A stretch of 64,000 nucleotides of DNA from Streptomyces sp. NBC_00670 (lineage in GTDB: Bacteria > Actinomycetota > Actinomycetes > Streptomycetales > Streptomycetaceae). The notes under the pieces were generated by a model. That model was not told the origin of the DNA. It was given only the letters and a program-made list of their open reading frames with translations, and did not search any database. The translations under genes were made by a program, and so were the position numbers. Positions 16,982-24,916 of this stretch are shown here, one piece after another. Location: positions 6,945,001 to 7,009,000 of the forward strand of contig NZ_CP109017.1 in the NCBI RefSeq assembly GCF_036226765.1. Direction: 5' to 3'. Each line of letters begins with the position of its first letter. The first letter of the stretch is position 1.

Positions 16982-17410
16982 CTACCAGGAGCTGATGCGG
17001 TCGCCGGGGCCGTCCCACATCGCCTCAACGGTCTGGCGGGTGCGGTGGGCATCGCACAGCGGCGCGTGGAAGACCAGCCCGGGCAGCACGGCATGCTTCG
17101 TCGTCGGGGTGTTGCAGATGCCGTCGCCCTCGGGTGCCTGGCAGCCAGACCAGCCGGCCATCTCCTTGGACAGGACAAGCCGGTCGAGGAGGACGGCCCG
17201 CATGTGCGCGTACGCCGCCTCGGGGGTGGGGTGGCCGATGTCCTGCCAGTCCGGACTGGCAGTCCGGCGTCCCACCGGGAGCGCCATCACTTTGCGTGCG
17301 GCGTCGGCGCAGCACTCGATGTACCGGCCGTCGCGGTCGCCGCCGCCGCTGTAGACCCAGGCTCCGGCGCGGGGTCCGGCGGCGAGCTGCTGCACCGTGT
17401 GCTCCTGCAT
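16982..17410 (-). CDS. Hypothetical protein with paired Cys
   Basis: A 142-residue protein with aromatic and Cys residues in pairs (Y-I-E-C-C-A-D-A-A, S-G-C-Q, I-C-N-T, L-C-D-A-H-R-T-R-Q). The last group resembles the C-x-x-H end of a zinc site. It is the first gene after the inverted-repeat region at 17411-17738, so its transcript probably starts or is processed there. No family recognised. Confidence 0.5.
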   Translation of the reverse strand: MQEHTVQQLAAGPRAGAWVYSGGGDRDGRYIECCADAARKVMALPVGRRTASPDWQDIGHPTPEAAYAHMRAVLLDRLVLSKEMAGWSGCQAPEGDGICNTPTTKHAVLPGLVFHAPLCDAHRTRQTVEAMWDGPGDRISSW

Positions 17411-17738
17411 CCCCGCTCACCCCGTCTTGTGCTGTGGGCTGGCTGGCCTCTCGCGGGCAGGGCCCGTGCACGCCTGGTCCGCGAGAGGAGTAGGTGTGGC
17501 CGGCTCGGCGCGTCCGCTCACGCCGAGCCGGTCCGCGGCCCCTGTCCCCGGTGGGCCGCGCTCGCCGGTCCAGGAGCCGGAAGCGGCCCCCGGGGGCGGG
17601 GGGCCTCGGCCTGGCGGCAAGAACAGGGGGGTGGACCGCCGCCGGGCGGCGACCCTCAGCGCCGCTGGCGGCGGTCCGTCCCACCTGGTGGCTGGCGCGC
17701 CACCGGGCGGGAGATCGTGGAGGGGACGGCGGTAGTGG
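17411..17738. repeat. Noncoding region dense in perfect inverted repeats
   Basis: No convincing gene lies here. At least three perfect inverted repeats are visible: CCTCTCGCGG at 17447-17456 with its complement at 17479-17488; CCGGCTCGGCG at 17500-17510 with its complement at 17521-17531 (10-base loop); and GGACCGCCGCC with GGCGGCGGTCC around 17633-17677. A shorter GGTGGC/GCCACC pair follows near 17690. The stems could be RNA structures or protein-binding sites. No T-run follows any of them on the minus strand. The excisionase-like gene lies next to it. Confidence 0.6.
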
Positions 17739-17996
17739 TCAGCGCGCGGCGGCTACGGGCATCCGGTAGGTACGGCGCGCCCGCTCGCGCGTGGCCTTCT
17801 CGGCGCGGATGACGTCGATCGCGCGGAACAGTGGCTGGCCCGCCGCGTTGCGCAGCAGGTTGCCGCGGGCGTTCCGCGCCTGCTTGAGGTGGCCTCGGTA
17901 CTTCCAGTTCCTGATGACGTTGGCCTCGACGCCGGCGGCTTCAGCGGCCTGGGCCGTGGTCCACAGCGTGGTCTGGAGGTCGCCGCTGAGATCCAT
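17739..17996 (-). CDS. Excisionase-like small HTH protein
   Basis: An 85-residue protein with a single winged-helix/MerR-like motif: T-T-A-Q-A-A-E-A-A-G-V near residues 13-23, then N-V-I-R-N-W-K-Y-R-G-H-L, the recognition helix and wing, then a basic C-terminus (A-R-R-T-Y-R). This matches excisionase or helix-turn-helix DNA-binding proteins of phages and Streptomyces plasmids. It could bind the adjacent inverted repeats. The ATG is preceded by GGAGGTG. No integrase is found in the window, so a regulatory role is as likely as excision. Confidence 0.65.
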   Translation of the reverse strand: MDLSGDLQTTLWTTAQAAEAAGVEANVIRNWKYRGHLKQARNARGNLLRNAAGQPLFRAIDVIRAEKATRERARRTYRMPVAAAR

Positions 17997-18039
17997 GAGG
18001 GGGCACCTCCGGTGCGCGCACGAAGAGGGGGGGCATGGC

Positions 18040-18066
18040 AAAGGCCCCGCACGCTGCGAGGCCTTC
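18040..18066 (-). terminator. Hairpin terminator candidate
   Basis: On the minus strand AAGGCCTCGC and GCGGGGCCTT pair around a five-base loop, followed by T. It lies downstream of the zinc-ribbon gene at 18119-18928 and could end that transcript. The T-tract is short. Confidence 0.5.
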
Positions 18067-18118
18067 TGGATGTGGACGCACTGATCCGCGCTCAGCATCA
18101 TGCGTGACGCGCAGCGCG

Positions 18119-18928
18119 TCAAGCTGCGATTTCTTCCGGCGCGTCGCACTCGCGCTGCTCCGCGGCGGCGTCGGCGGCGAGGCCGCGGACGTAGCGGCTG
18201 TACTCCTGGTGGGTCATCAGGAGTCCGCAGTCGGGATCCTGGCACTCGATGTAGGGCTGGTCGTCGACGAGGCGCAGGTCGCGGGACTCGGTGAGCCAGG
18301 GGCCGCCGCACCGTCGGCAGGGAGCGAACCGTCGCGTCTCGGGGGCCTGGTCGCGGCCGGTGAAGCGGGTGGCCTGGCGGTGCCACCCGGCGATCTGCGC
18401 GGCTGGGTTCCCCGACGGGGTGACGTCGCGGCCGGTACGCACCGGGTCATGGGATTCGGTGGCGAGCGGGTGTTCCTGCAGCAGCCAGTCGGCGTGGGCG
18501 TCCAGGAGGCGGACCGTGCTGCTGATCCACTGGCCCTCGCGTACGCCGGGCTCGTGGACGGGATGCTCGCCCAGGCCGCGTAGGCGGCGGGTGTCGGCGG
18601 CGATCTCGGCGAGGCCGCCGGCGATGTGGTCGACGAGGAGGCGGGCGGCCTGCCCGGGCCACGGCGTTGTCGCGGTCGGGGCACTGTTCAGCGTCGCGGT
18701 CGGTACGCCTCGCTGCCCGTAGAGCGGCTCGAGCTGGACGGCGACCAGGAGCTCGGTCAGCTCGGCGAGGTGACGGCGGGCGCGGGCGACGCACCCGGTG
18801 CAGTGCACGGGCTCTCCCCAGACGACCGGGATGCCGTGCGGGACGTCCTCGGTCCGAACCAGCTGCTCGCGCTCGGCGCGTCGCCATGCCGTGTTGCAGG
18901 GGCCGAGACACGGGGTCGGAGTCGGCAT
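18119..18928 (-). CDS. Hypothetical protein with two zinc-binding modules
   Basis: A 269-residue protein. The first 60 residues contain C-L-G-P-C-N and H-C-T-G-C, one zinc site; residues about 208-235 contain C-R-R-C-G-G-P-W and C-Q-D-P-D-C-G, a second ribbon. The middle is helical (L-A-E-L-T-E-L-L-V-A-V). Proteins with this N-terminal zinc knuckle and C-terminal ribbon are common in Streptomyces mobile elements, function unknown. The gene is flanked by hairpins on both sides, so it is probably its own transcription unit. Confidence 0.6.
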   Translation of the reverse strand: MPTPTPCLGPCNTAWRRAEREQLVRTEDVPHGIPVVWGEPVHCTGCVARARRHLAELTELLVAVQLEPLYGQRGVPTATLNSAPTATTPWPGQAARLLVDHIAGGLAEIAADTRRLRGLGEHPVHEPGVREGQWISSTVRLLDAHADWLLQEHPLATESHDPVRTGRDVTPSGNPAAQIAGWHRQATRFTGRDQAPETRRFAPCRRCGGPWLTESRDLRLVDDQPYIECQDPDCGLLMTHQEYSRYVRGLAADAAAEQRECDAPEEIAA

Positions 18929-18981
18929 GCGGGGCCTCCCCATGGAGTGGCGGGCGGGAAGGAAGTCGGCGGGTACGCGAA

Positions 18982-19008
18982 CGGCCCCGCCGCGTGGAGG
19001 CGAGGCCG
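18982..19008 (-). terminator. Hairpin terminator candidate
   Basis: On the minus strand CGGCCTCGCC pairs with GGCGGGGCCG around a seven-base loop, then TTCG. It follows the lipoprotein gene and resembles the hairpin at 18040-18066 in sequence, as if one terminator design was reused. Confidence 0.5.
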
Positions 19009-19107
19009 GTCACGGTGAAGCGCCGCGTCAAGGCGCTTCGATCTTGCCGCACCTGTCACGCATTGTGCAACAGACGGCGTGGAATGACACGCTCCGTCAG
19101 GAGCTGC

Positions 19108-19482
19108 TCAGATGCCGTGGGGACGGAGCATGAGCGTGATGGGCGTCGTCCGGCGTACCTGGGCACCGGCGCCCGGGTGGCTGGTCGTCATGGTCCACAA
19201 GTGGGCTTCGTCGGCCGGAGCGTTCATGACGTCGTGGCCGTCCGGAGCCAGGGCCTTGAGGTTGTCGAAGCAGCGCAACTGCTTACTCACCGGGTCGAAT
19301 GCCTGATTCGAGATGTTCGGCATGCGCTGGGGCCAGTGCTGTGCCCGGCAGCGTGCTTCGATGCTGCCGGGAGCGTACGTGGCTGCCTCCCCGCTGGCAG
19401 AGGTCGGCGATTCTGACGTGCACGCCGTGGCGGTTAGGAGCACAGCAGAACAGGTCAGAGCGACAGCGGTGTTGCGGCGCAT
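19108..19482 (-). CDS. Small lipoprotein with PASTA-like C-terminus
   Basis: A 124-residue exported protein. Residues 1-21 form a signal peptide with two Arg, a hydrophobic core and the lipobox-like A-T-A-C, so Cys21 is the likely lipidated residue. The C-terminal half (A-Q-V-R-R-T-T-P-I-T-L-M-L) resembles the last strand of a PASTA domain, a cell-wall binding fold, but the match is partial. A prophage lipoprotein of this type often acts at the host surface, for example in superinfection exclusion; that role is inferred. The ATG has GGGGGAT upstream and is bounded by a hairpin downstream. Confidence 0.6.
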   Translation of the reverse strand: MRRNTAVALTCSAVLLTATACTSESPTSASGEAATYAPGSIEARCRAQHWPQRMPNISNQAFDPVSKQLRCFDNLKALAPDGHDVMNAPADEAHLWTMTTSHPGAGAQVRRTTPITLMLRPHGI

Positions 19483-19939
19483 TGATCCCCCGGGGACGTG
19501 ATCGTGAGCGGACCGCAGCCTGCCGGTCGCGGACTCTCCTGGCCGCCAGTTCCCGGGATCTGCGGCGCAATGGATCCCAGATGCGGTAATGCCGGATGCC
19601 GGCCTGCCTACTGCGGGGGGGGATCGCAGGGCTGGCCGGCATCCGGTTGGGGCGGTTCCCCGGGGCGCGCCGCCTGCCGTGGCTCGGTCCCGGGGAACCT
19701 TCTGTGGTGGGGTGACAGAGACCGCTCTTGAGGCTTGCGGAGCCCGCCGGTCACGAGACTTGTAGGTCGGGACCGGACACCCTTCTCTTCGCGTCACCCG
19801 CTTCATGTGGGAGCTGCTCACCCTGCCGCTCGCGGAGAGGCTCCGTGCCGGATACCAGGCCGCCAGCGAGAAGGCTGACCTCAGCATGGCAGAACCGTTC
19901 CCGCATCATGAGCGGATCGCGCGCACTCACCCGTACGGG
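19483..19939. other. Intergenic region between lipoprotein and methyltransferase genes
   Basis: About 460 bases with no minus-strand gene. It should hold the promoter for the lipoprotein. A short plus-strand ORF with natural-looking codon use starts at 19805. No clear hairpin or promoter hexamers were found. Confidence 0.4.
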
Positions 19940-20005
19940 CTACGCGCCGGCATGCGGGGCGACCGCGGTCAACCGCTCACGCGCTGCGGCGGCGTTGGTG
20001 GCTGA
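19805..20005 (+). CDS. Possible 66-residue plus-strand ORF, maybe a gene remnant
   Basis: Reads M-W-E-L-L-T-L-P-L-A-E-R-L-R-A-G-Y-Q-A and continues as a plausible helical protein for about 45 residues with GC-rich third positions. It then runs antisense into the 3' end of the methyltransferase gene. There is no ribosome site before the ATG. It could be the end of an older gene cut by insertion of the methyltransferase, or chance. Confidence 0.25.
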   Translation: MWELLTLPLAERLRAGYQAASEKADLSMAEPFPHHERIARTHPYGLRAGMRGDRGQPLTRCGGVGG

Positions 20006-20680
20006 CTGCTCGACGCCGATGAAGGAGCGGTCCTCCAAGAGCGCGGCCACGCCCGTGGTGCCAGCCCCGGCGAACATGTCGAGGACGGTCCCACCGGGCG
20101 GCACGATCCGCACCAGCTGCTGCATGACCTCAATCGGCTTCTGGGTGATGTGGATCCGGTCGCGGCCTCGTGGCTGGCTGCCAGTGAAGTGGCCAGGCAG
20201 GTAGACGGGTTGGTTGCCGGGGATCATCGCGCCGTGGCTTCCCCAGACGATGAACTCGCAGTCCTGCTTGAGCCGGCCGGGCTGGGGGCGGGCGATCGGC
20301 TTGTGCCAGACGGCGATGCCCCGCCAGGTGTAGCCGGCGGCCTGCAGCGCGTCGGTCGTAGCGGGGAGTTGACGCCAGTCGGTGAAGACTAGCGCCGCCC
20401 CGCCGGGGCGGGTCAGGCGGTACCCGTGAGCGAGGACCATGGCCAGCCAGGCGGCGTAGGACCGCTGGTCTCGGTTCTCGCCGGTGAAGTCGCCCAGGTC
20501 GAAGCCATGCCGTCTGCCACCGTTGGTGAGGTACTTCTCGCGGGCGGTGCGGCTGGTCCGCTCCGTCATCGTGCGGCCGCCAGAGTTGTACGGCGGATCG
20601 CAGATGACCGCGTCAACTGGGGTGTCCAGGGTGGGGAGGACGGTGAGGGCATCGCCCTCATGCACAGTCCAGGTAGACAT
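19940..20680 (-). CDS. Site-specific DNA methyltransferase (DPPY class)
   Basis: A 246-residue enzyme that should transfer a methyl group from SAM to adenine N6 or cytosine N4 in DNA. Motif IV D-P-P-Y is at residues 28-31 and the SAM-binding motif F-A-G-A-G-T-T-G comes after it near residue 198. This order defines the beta class. The segment Q-K-P-I-E-V-M near 180 is typical just before motif I. No cognate endonuclease gene is next to it, so it is an orphan phage methylase that may protect phage DNA from host restriction or modify packaging or regulation. Confidence 0.88.
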   Translation of the reverse strand: MSTWTVHEGDALTVLPTLDTPVDAVICDPPYNSGGRTMTERTSRTAREKYLTNGGRRHGFDLGDFTGENRDQRSYAAWLAMVLAHGYRLTRPGGAALVFTDWRQLPATTDALQAAGYTWRGIAVWHKPIARPQPGRLKQDCEFIVWGSHGAMIPGNQPVYLPGHFTGSQPRGRDRIHITQKPIEVMQQLVRIVPPGGTVLDMFAGAGTTGVAALLEDRSFIGVEQSATNAAAARERLTAVAPHAGA

Positions 20681-20816
20681 CGGTGTGGCCTCTCGTGCAG
20701 TCGCATACACCCCCTGCAGGGTGAGCGAGTCGGTGCACAGCTCCTCAGTCCGAGGCGCTCGCTCGAGGCGTTCCCGATCTTGAAAGCGGTCAAGGTGCCC
20801 GTACGGACACTTCCGC

Positions 20817-21137
20817 TCACTGCATGTCGAACATGCCCGACGGGACGAACGGAGCGTACGGGTGGCCCGCGACGTGCTCGTACAGGCAACGGCGCGCCTC
20901 CGCGTACAGGTCGTCCTCCGACAGGTTCCCGCTGAGGGGCGATTCACGTACTCGGGCCAGGATGCTGTCCGCAGTCTCGGCATCGACCTGGAGCCACCGG
21001 ACGAGCGCCTCGTACCGGAGCGCCCGCTCCTCCCGCTTCGCGGCCTCGGCCGCCGCCTGGGCGTGCGGGTTGAGTCCTGCTACGAGGTGCACGGCGAGCG
21101 GCGTTGTCCCCGGTGTGCTGCTGGTGGTAAGGGTCAT
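20817..21137 (-). CDS. Hypothetical helical protein
   Basis: A 106-residue, mostly helical protein (A-Q-A-A-A-E-A-A-K-R-E-E-R-A-L-R-Y-E-A-L) with an acidic middle and a short C-terminal tail ending G-M-F-D-M-Q. It precedes the methyltransferase gene by about 137 bases. No family recognised. Confidence 0.5.
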   Translation of the reverse strand: MTLTTSSTPGTTPLAVHLVAGLNPHAQAAAEAAKREERALRYEALVRWLQVDAETADSILARVRESPLSGNLSEDDLYAEARRCLYEHVAGHPYAPFVPSGMFDMQ

Positions 21138-21153
21138 ATGGCATGGTGGCAGG

Positions 21154-21378
21154 TCACGTGCGTGTCCGGCGCCGCTGGCACCAGGCGAGTCCGCAGTCGA
21201 TGATCCGCGGGTTGGTGTACGTGGCGACGAAATCGTGTCCGCCGCCCGGCTGCTCACCCGGCGCGGGGGTGTCGATGCCGAGTTCTGCTTCCAGCCGGGC
21301 GACGGTGTGCGGGGACGCACGATCGTGGATCGGACATCGGCGTGCCAGGCGCCGCATCAGACGCGTCCAGGCGCTCAT
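21154..21378 (-). CDS. Small hypothetical protein, coupled
   Basis: A 74-residue protein with a basic N-terminus (R-L-M-R-R-L-A-R-R-C-P-I-H-D-R) and a C-terminal D-C-G-L-A-W-C-Q-R. The C-P-I-H and C-G-L-A-W-C groups could form one metal site. Its ATG overlaps the preceding gene by four bases, which supports translation. Confidence 0.5.
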   Translation of the reverse strand: MSAWTRLMRRLARRCPIHDRASPHTVARLEAELGIDTPAPGEQPGGGHDFVATYTNPRIIDCGLAWCQRRRTRT

Positions 21379-21611
21379 GGCTCGTACGGCCCGTAGAAGC
21401 CGTCCATCTGGACATTCAGCTCGGCCAGATCCGGATGCGCCGCTACCTCGTGTGCCTCGCTCGTGGTCATGGCGGCGGCCCAGGCGCGCATGGACTGCGT
21501 CGCGAGGACAGCGTTGGCGGCGACGTCGATCTGCGCGGCCAGGACACGGCCGGCGGCGGCCACGGCGCGCAGCATCCGTGCCTTGACCTCGTACGGGTCG
21601 GGGGTGGTCAC
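21375..21611 (-). CDS. Small helical hypothetical protein
   Basis: A 78-residue Ala-rich helical protein (V-A-A-A-G-R-V-L-A-A-Q-I-D-V-A-A-N-A-V-L). The GTG at 21611 has AAAGGACGA upstream, better than the ATG five codons further back. Ends in ATGA overlap with the next gene. Function unknown. Confidence 0.5.
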   Translation of the reverse strand: MTTPDPYEVKARMLRAVAAAGRVLAAQIDVAANAVLATQSMRAWAAAMTTSEAHEVAAHPDLAELNVQMDGFYGPYEP

Positions 21612-21683
21612 GTCTCGTCCTTTCATCCCTGCCGACGTCCCGGGCCGGTGCGCCACCGGCCCGGGAGGTTCGCCGGGCCGGGG

Positions 21684-22382
21684 TCAGGCGTCGGGGAGGG
21701 CGACGGGGTTCGGGCCGAGGTAGCCGAGCCGGGCATCCACGCGTGCCTCGGCCTCCCGCCGCCGCCCGGTGTGTGCCTGCTCGGCTGCCCAGCCCTTCGA
21801 GGTTTTGCACTGTTCGCCGGGCTGCGCCTCGCACCGGCCGCACTCGATGACGAGGACCTCGCGCTCCACCGCGGCGTTGCGTTCCCGGTTGCGGCGGGCC
21901 ATCGCCGTCTTGGACTCCCAGGCGATCAGGACCGACCGCGGTACGGCGGCCATCCCTTCCGGGTAGGTGGTGGCGCCGGTCTTCGGGGCGTCGCGGGCGA
22001 CGCGGATCAGCTGCCACTGGGTCGGGATGACGGCCGGACCGCCGTAGTCGTCACGGTCGGTGTCGACGGCCGCCGCGCCCCAGGGGTCGCCGCCGGGGAA
22101 GGTGGTCGCGAGGGGGACGTCCCCCTCGACGATGCGCGCCAGGAAGGCGAGGCGCTGCGCGTGCTCCTTGGCCTGGCCGGCCAGGGACCGCAGGCTGTCG
22201 ATGGTCGGCTCGAGCTCGACCGGGGTCGCGGGTGTTTCGGCGGCGCGGGCGAGCTGGCGCAGGAGGAGGTCGACCGAGGAGAGGTGGGCGGCGAGTTCGT
22301 CGAGGGTGATGGTCTTCCCCTCGTACAGGTGGTCGTGCTCGGCCTCGGCCGGCGTCTCGTGTTGGGTGGTCGTACTGGTCAC
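21684..22382 (-). CDS. Hypothetical protein with C-terminal actinobacterial zinc finger
   Basis: A 232-residue protein. The N-terminal 75 residues are helical and acidic. Near residues 182-200 lies C-G-R-C-E-A-Q-P-G-E-Q-C, the short finger seen repeatedly in this window and in other actinobacterial mobile elements. It ends with a basic helix and Pro-rich tail. GTG start with GGAG eight bases upstream. The finger suggests nucleic-acid contact; nothing more specific can be said. Confidence 0.55.
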   Translation of the reverse strand: MTSTTTQHETPAEAEHDHLYEGKTITLDELAAHLSSVDLLLRQLARAAETPATPVELEPTIDSLRSLAGQAKEHAQRLAFLARIVEGDVPLATTFPGGDPWGAAAVDTDRDDYGGPAVIPTQWQLIRVARDAPKTGATTYPEGMAAVPRSVLIAWESKTAMARRNRERNAAVEREVLVIECGRCEAQPGEQCKTSKGWAAEQAHTGRRREAEARVDARLGYLGPNPVALPDA

Positions 22383-22432
22383 GCGGTGCTCCAGGTGAGT
22401 GCTGAACGGGGTGCGGGGAGGGTGGGGCCGGG

Positions 22433-22987
22433 TCAGCGGCGGGCGCGGAACGGGTCCTTGACGTCGCCGCGGGCGATCCCGGCGACGAGGGCCGCGACCT
22501 CGCGCGCACCGTCGGCCGTGGCCGGGGCGTAGATCGTGAAGGACCTGGTGCGCATCTGGTTGACCATCAGTTCCCAGCCGCTGTCGGCGTACAGGGCGAC
22601 CGCGAGCCCGGTGTAGCATGCGATGCCCCAGCGGGGGCCGCCGTCGACGGGTTCGATGGCGATTCCCATGCGGACGACGCTGTGGGCGATGGTGAGGCCC
22701 TCGTCCCGGAACGCGCCGGTGAGTGCGTGTTGCAGCTCGACGAGCTCTCCGGAGGAGCGGTCGGTGGCGGGCCTGCCGTACTGGGCAGTGGCGGTCTCGG
22801 CGGCGGCCTGCGCCAGCCAGCCCGGGCCCTCCGCCCGCCGGTCGATGCCGCGTTCGTCGAGGACGCCGAGCCAGGCGTCGAGGAGACCGGCGGCCTCCGC
22901 GATGACGCTGGGCGCGTGAAGGGCGGCGAGGGGGTAGAGGTAGGTGCTGATGCGGTCGATCGATGTGCTGGTGGGCTGCGAAGCCAT
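22433..22987 (-). CDS. Hypothetical protein, alpha/beta
   Basis: A 184-residue protein with an N-terminal helical half and beta-rich segments later (W-G-I-A-C-Y-T-G-L-A-V-A-L-Y). It lacks Cys clusters and signal peptide. It precedes the zinc-finger protein by 50 bases and is probably transcribed with it. No family recognised. Confidence 0.55.
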   Translation of the reverse strand: MASQPTSTSIDRISTYLYPLAALHAPSVIAEAAGLLDAWLGVLDERGIDRRAEGPGWLAQAAAETATAQYGRPATDRSSGELVELQHALTGAFRDEGLTIAHSVVRMGIAIEPVDGGPRWGIACYTGLAVALYADSGWELMVNQMRTRSFTIYAPATADGAREVAALVAGIARGDVKDPFRARR

Positions 22988-23008
22988 GGAGCCTGTTCTT
23001 CCCGGGTG

Positions 23009-23242
23009 TTAGACGGCCTGAACGAGTAAGGCGACCAGGAGCAGCGCCACCACGAACGCCAGGGCACCGAGTTGGCCGGTGTCCGGGAGTTCGAGGCGTG
23101 TCTGCTCGACGTGTTCGCCGTAGGGGTGGCCGCCGTCGTGACGCCCGTCGCGGTGCTCGTCGCCCCACTCCTGTGCGCGGCCCTCGGCCCAGTAGGACGG
23201 GGAGGTGATGGCGCAGCGGGGGCAGTTGTAGCGGTACGGCAT
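23009..23242 (-). CDS. Small zinc-ribbon membrane protein
   Basis: A 77-residue protein: C-P-R-C near residues 7-10 and several His/Asp in the middle, then a single C-terminal transmembrane helix (L-G-A-L-A-F-V-V-A-L-L-L-V-A-L-L-V). It would sit in the cytoplasmic membrane with its metal-binding head inside the cell. First of a row of membrane protein genes running up to 28302. Confidence 0.6.
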   Translation of the reverse strand: MPYRYNCPRCAITSPSYWAEGRAQEWGDEHRDGRHDGGHPYGEHVEQTRLELPDTGQLGALAFVVALLLVALLVQAV

Positions 23243-23361
23243 CGCAGCCTGCTCTCTGAATGCTGGGCAGCAGGGGGTCCGGGTGTGACGGTAGACGGCC
23301 GGTAGATGGAGCGGTAGACGGTCGGTAGATGAGGCCGGTAGATGGCGTGTGAGCTGGGCGT

Positions 23362-24450
23362 CTACCCCCCTCCTGGCCTGGGCTGAGACGCGGCCGGGGA
23401 AGGGGTTGCATCGGGGGTGCGGGAGGGGCGCGCGGCCGGGCCGGTGAGCGCCCCGAGCAGGCGGGCGAGAAGGCCCCCGGACGGGGCCGGCTGGACCCCC
23501 TCCCCGGCCGGCCCGCCGGGACCCTCCGCAGCGGGTACTGCGGGGCCCTCCTCCGAGGCCCGCTCGGGGGCGGGGAGGGGGCTGTCGGGATGGACCGGGG
23601 CGTAGGCGAGGACGGCCTGCTCGAGGGGCATGCCGAGCGCCGCAGCGAGCTCGTCCGCCCGGACCCCGTACGTCGGCCCGGGCGCGCCCTTCAGCTTCAG
23701 GTTCCGGTTGACGGGGATCGCCAGCCGCTCGAGGTGCGCCTTGAGGGTGCCCACTCGCCACGTGGCGGGGATGCCGGGCTCCGTCAGCAGCGTGTTGAGG
23801 TGCACGCCCTTGAATCCTTGCCGTGCCGCCTTGAGGACTCGGGTGATGACGAGGTGGTGCAGCCACTGCTCCGCTGCTTGCACGGCCTCCCGCGTCGGCG
23901 CCCCGTCGGGCTGTCCGTCGGCCGGCGCCGGGTCGGCGGGAGCGGGCTGCTGCGCCTGGCGGTGCTTGTCGTGCTGCGCGGTGAGCCACGCGGCGACGCT
24001 CCACCACGCTGCGGCGAACGGAGCGAGGACGGCCATGTCCGGGGCCAGGGCGTGGAGACCGGCGGCGAGCGGCCGCCGCAGAAAGCACCAGGCGACCCAG
24101 GCACTGAGGCCGGCCAGCAGCCAGGTGTCCACGGCCCCGCTGCGCGCCCTGGCGGTCGCGGCTGCCCGGCGGCCCTTCCCTGCCTGCTTCGCGGGGGCCA
24201 TCACCGGTGGGGCGGACGCTGGCGCACCCTCACCACCCGTGCCGCCCTCAGCGCCTGGCGTGCGGTCGGAGGGCGCCGCCGCGGGCGGCGTGCGCGGTAC
24301 GGAGGGAGCGCCGGGGCGGCCGGTCGTGGCGAGTGTCCTGCATCGCCGGTAGCCGGCCGCGGCGAGTAGCGCGGCGCGGCGTGCGAGGAGGCGGCTGCCG
24401 ACGTCCAGATCGCGGGCCAGCGCGGTGAGGGTGTACCGGTCGCCGGACAT
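23362..24450 (-). CDS. Membrane protein with cytoplasmic winged-helix-like region
   Basis: A 362-residue protein. The first 35 residues look like a small HTH (Y-T-L-T-A-L-A-R-D-L-D-V-G-S-R-L-L). One or two transmembrane helices lie around residues 108-155 (W-L-L-A-G-L-S-A-W-V-A-W-C-F and A-A-A-W-W-S-V-A-A-W-L). The region 195-275 (H-H-L-V-I-T-R-V-L-K-A-A-R-Q-G, W-R-V-G-T-L-K-A-H-L) resembles a winged helix. The end is Pro-rich. Such layout occurs in Streptomyces plasmid proteins of unknown function. Start overlaps the upstream stop by one base. Confidence 0.55.
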   Translation of the reverse strand: MSGDRYTLTALARDLDVGSRLLARRAALLAAAGYRRCRTLATTGRPGAPSVPRTPPAAAPSDRTPGAEGGTGGEGAPASAPPVMAPAKQAGKGRRAAATARARSGAVDTWLLAGLSAWVAWCFLRRPLAAGLHALAPDMAVLAPFAAAWWSVAAWLTAQHDKHRQAQQPAPADPAPADGQPDGAPTREAVQAAEQWLHHLVITRVLKAARQGFKGVHLNTLLTEPGIPATWRVGTLKAHLERLAIPVNRNLKLKGAPGPTYGVRADELAAALGMPLEQAVLAYAPVHPDSPLPAPERASEEGPAVPAAEGPGGPAGEGVQPAPSGGLLARLLGALTGPAARPSRTPDATPSPAASQPRPGGG

Positions 24451-24905
24451 CACATGCTGCCCAGGTTGCCGAGCGTGGTGCGGGCCGCGTTGAGGAGGAC
24501 CGCGCCGATCCCGCCGGCCTTGATCCAGTACACCGACGCGGCCAGGCCGAACAGCATCGGCCAGATCATCCGCTTCCACTTCGGCCCCCACGCGGCGAGC
24601 GTGAGGAAGATGGCCTTCCCTGCCGCTCCCCAGTCACCGAACCCGGACTCGGCGTTGATGGACTCGGGGATGGAACCGATGCCGGTGATGACGTCGTTCC
24701 AGTTCCCGCCGGCGGCCTCCATCAGCGACCCCGTCAGCAGGGACCACAGGGTGACCTTCTGCTTCGTGTTGATCTTGATGGTGTCGGAGCCGCGTACGCC
24801 CAGGATCAGCAGGAGCAGCGCGCACGCCGCGAGCCCGCTCAGGGTGATCGACCCCAGGAGGGTGCCGTGCCCCAGCGAGGGAGCGGCGGCCATGGTCGTG
24901 TACAC
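24450..24905 (-). CDS. Small multi-pass membrane protein
   Basis: A 151-residue protein with hydrophobic helices near residues 15-35 (L-A-A-C-A-L-L-L-L-I-L-G-V), 97-110 and 115-130. The GTG at 24905 has AAAGGGCCCC upstream, whereas the ATG four codons later has no site, so GTG was chosen. The size and small-residue content recall pore or coupling proteins of conjugative elements, but this is only shape. Overlaps the next gene by one base. Confidence 0.55.
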   Translation of the reverse strand: MYTTMAAAPSLGHGTLLGSITLSGLAACALLLLILGVRGSDTIKINTKQKVTLWSLLTGSLMEAAGGNWNDVITGIGSIPESINAESGFGDWGAAGKAIFLTLAAWGPKWKRMIWPMLFGLAASVYWIKAGGIGAVLLNAARTTLGNLGSM

Positions 24906-24916
24906 GAGGGGCCCTT

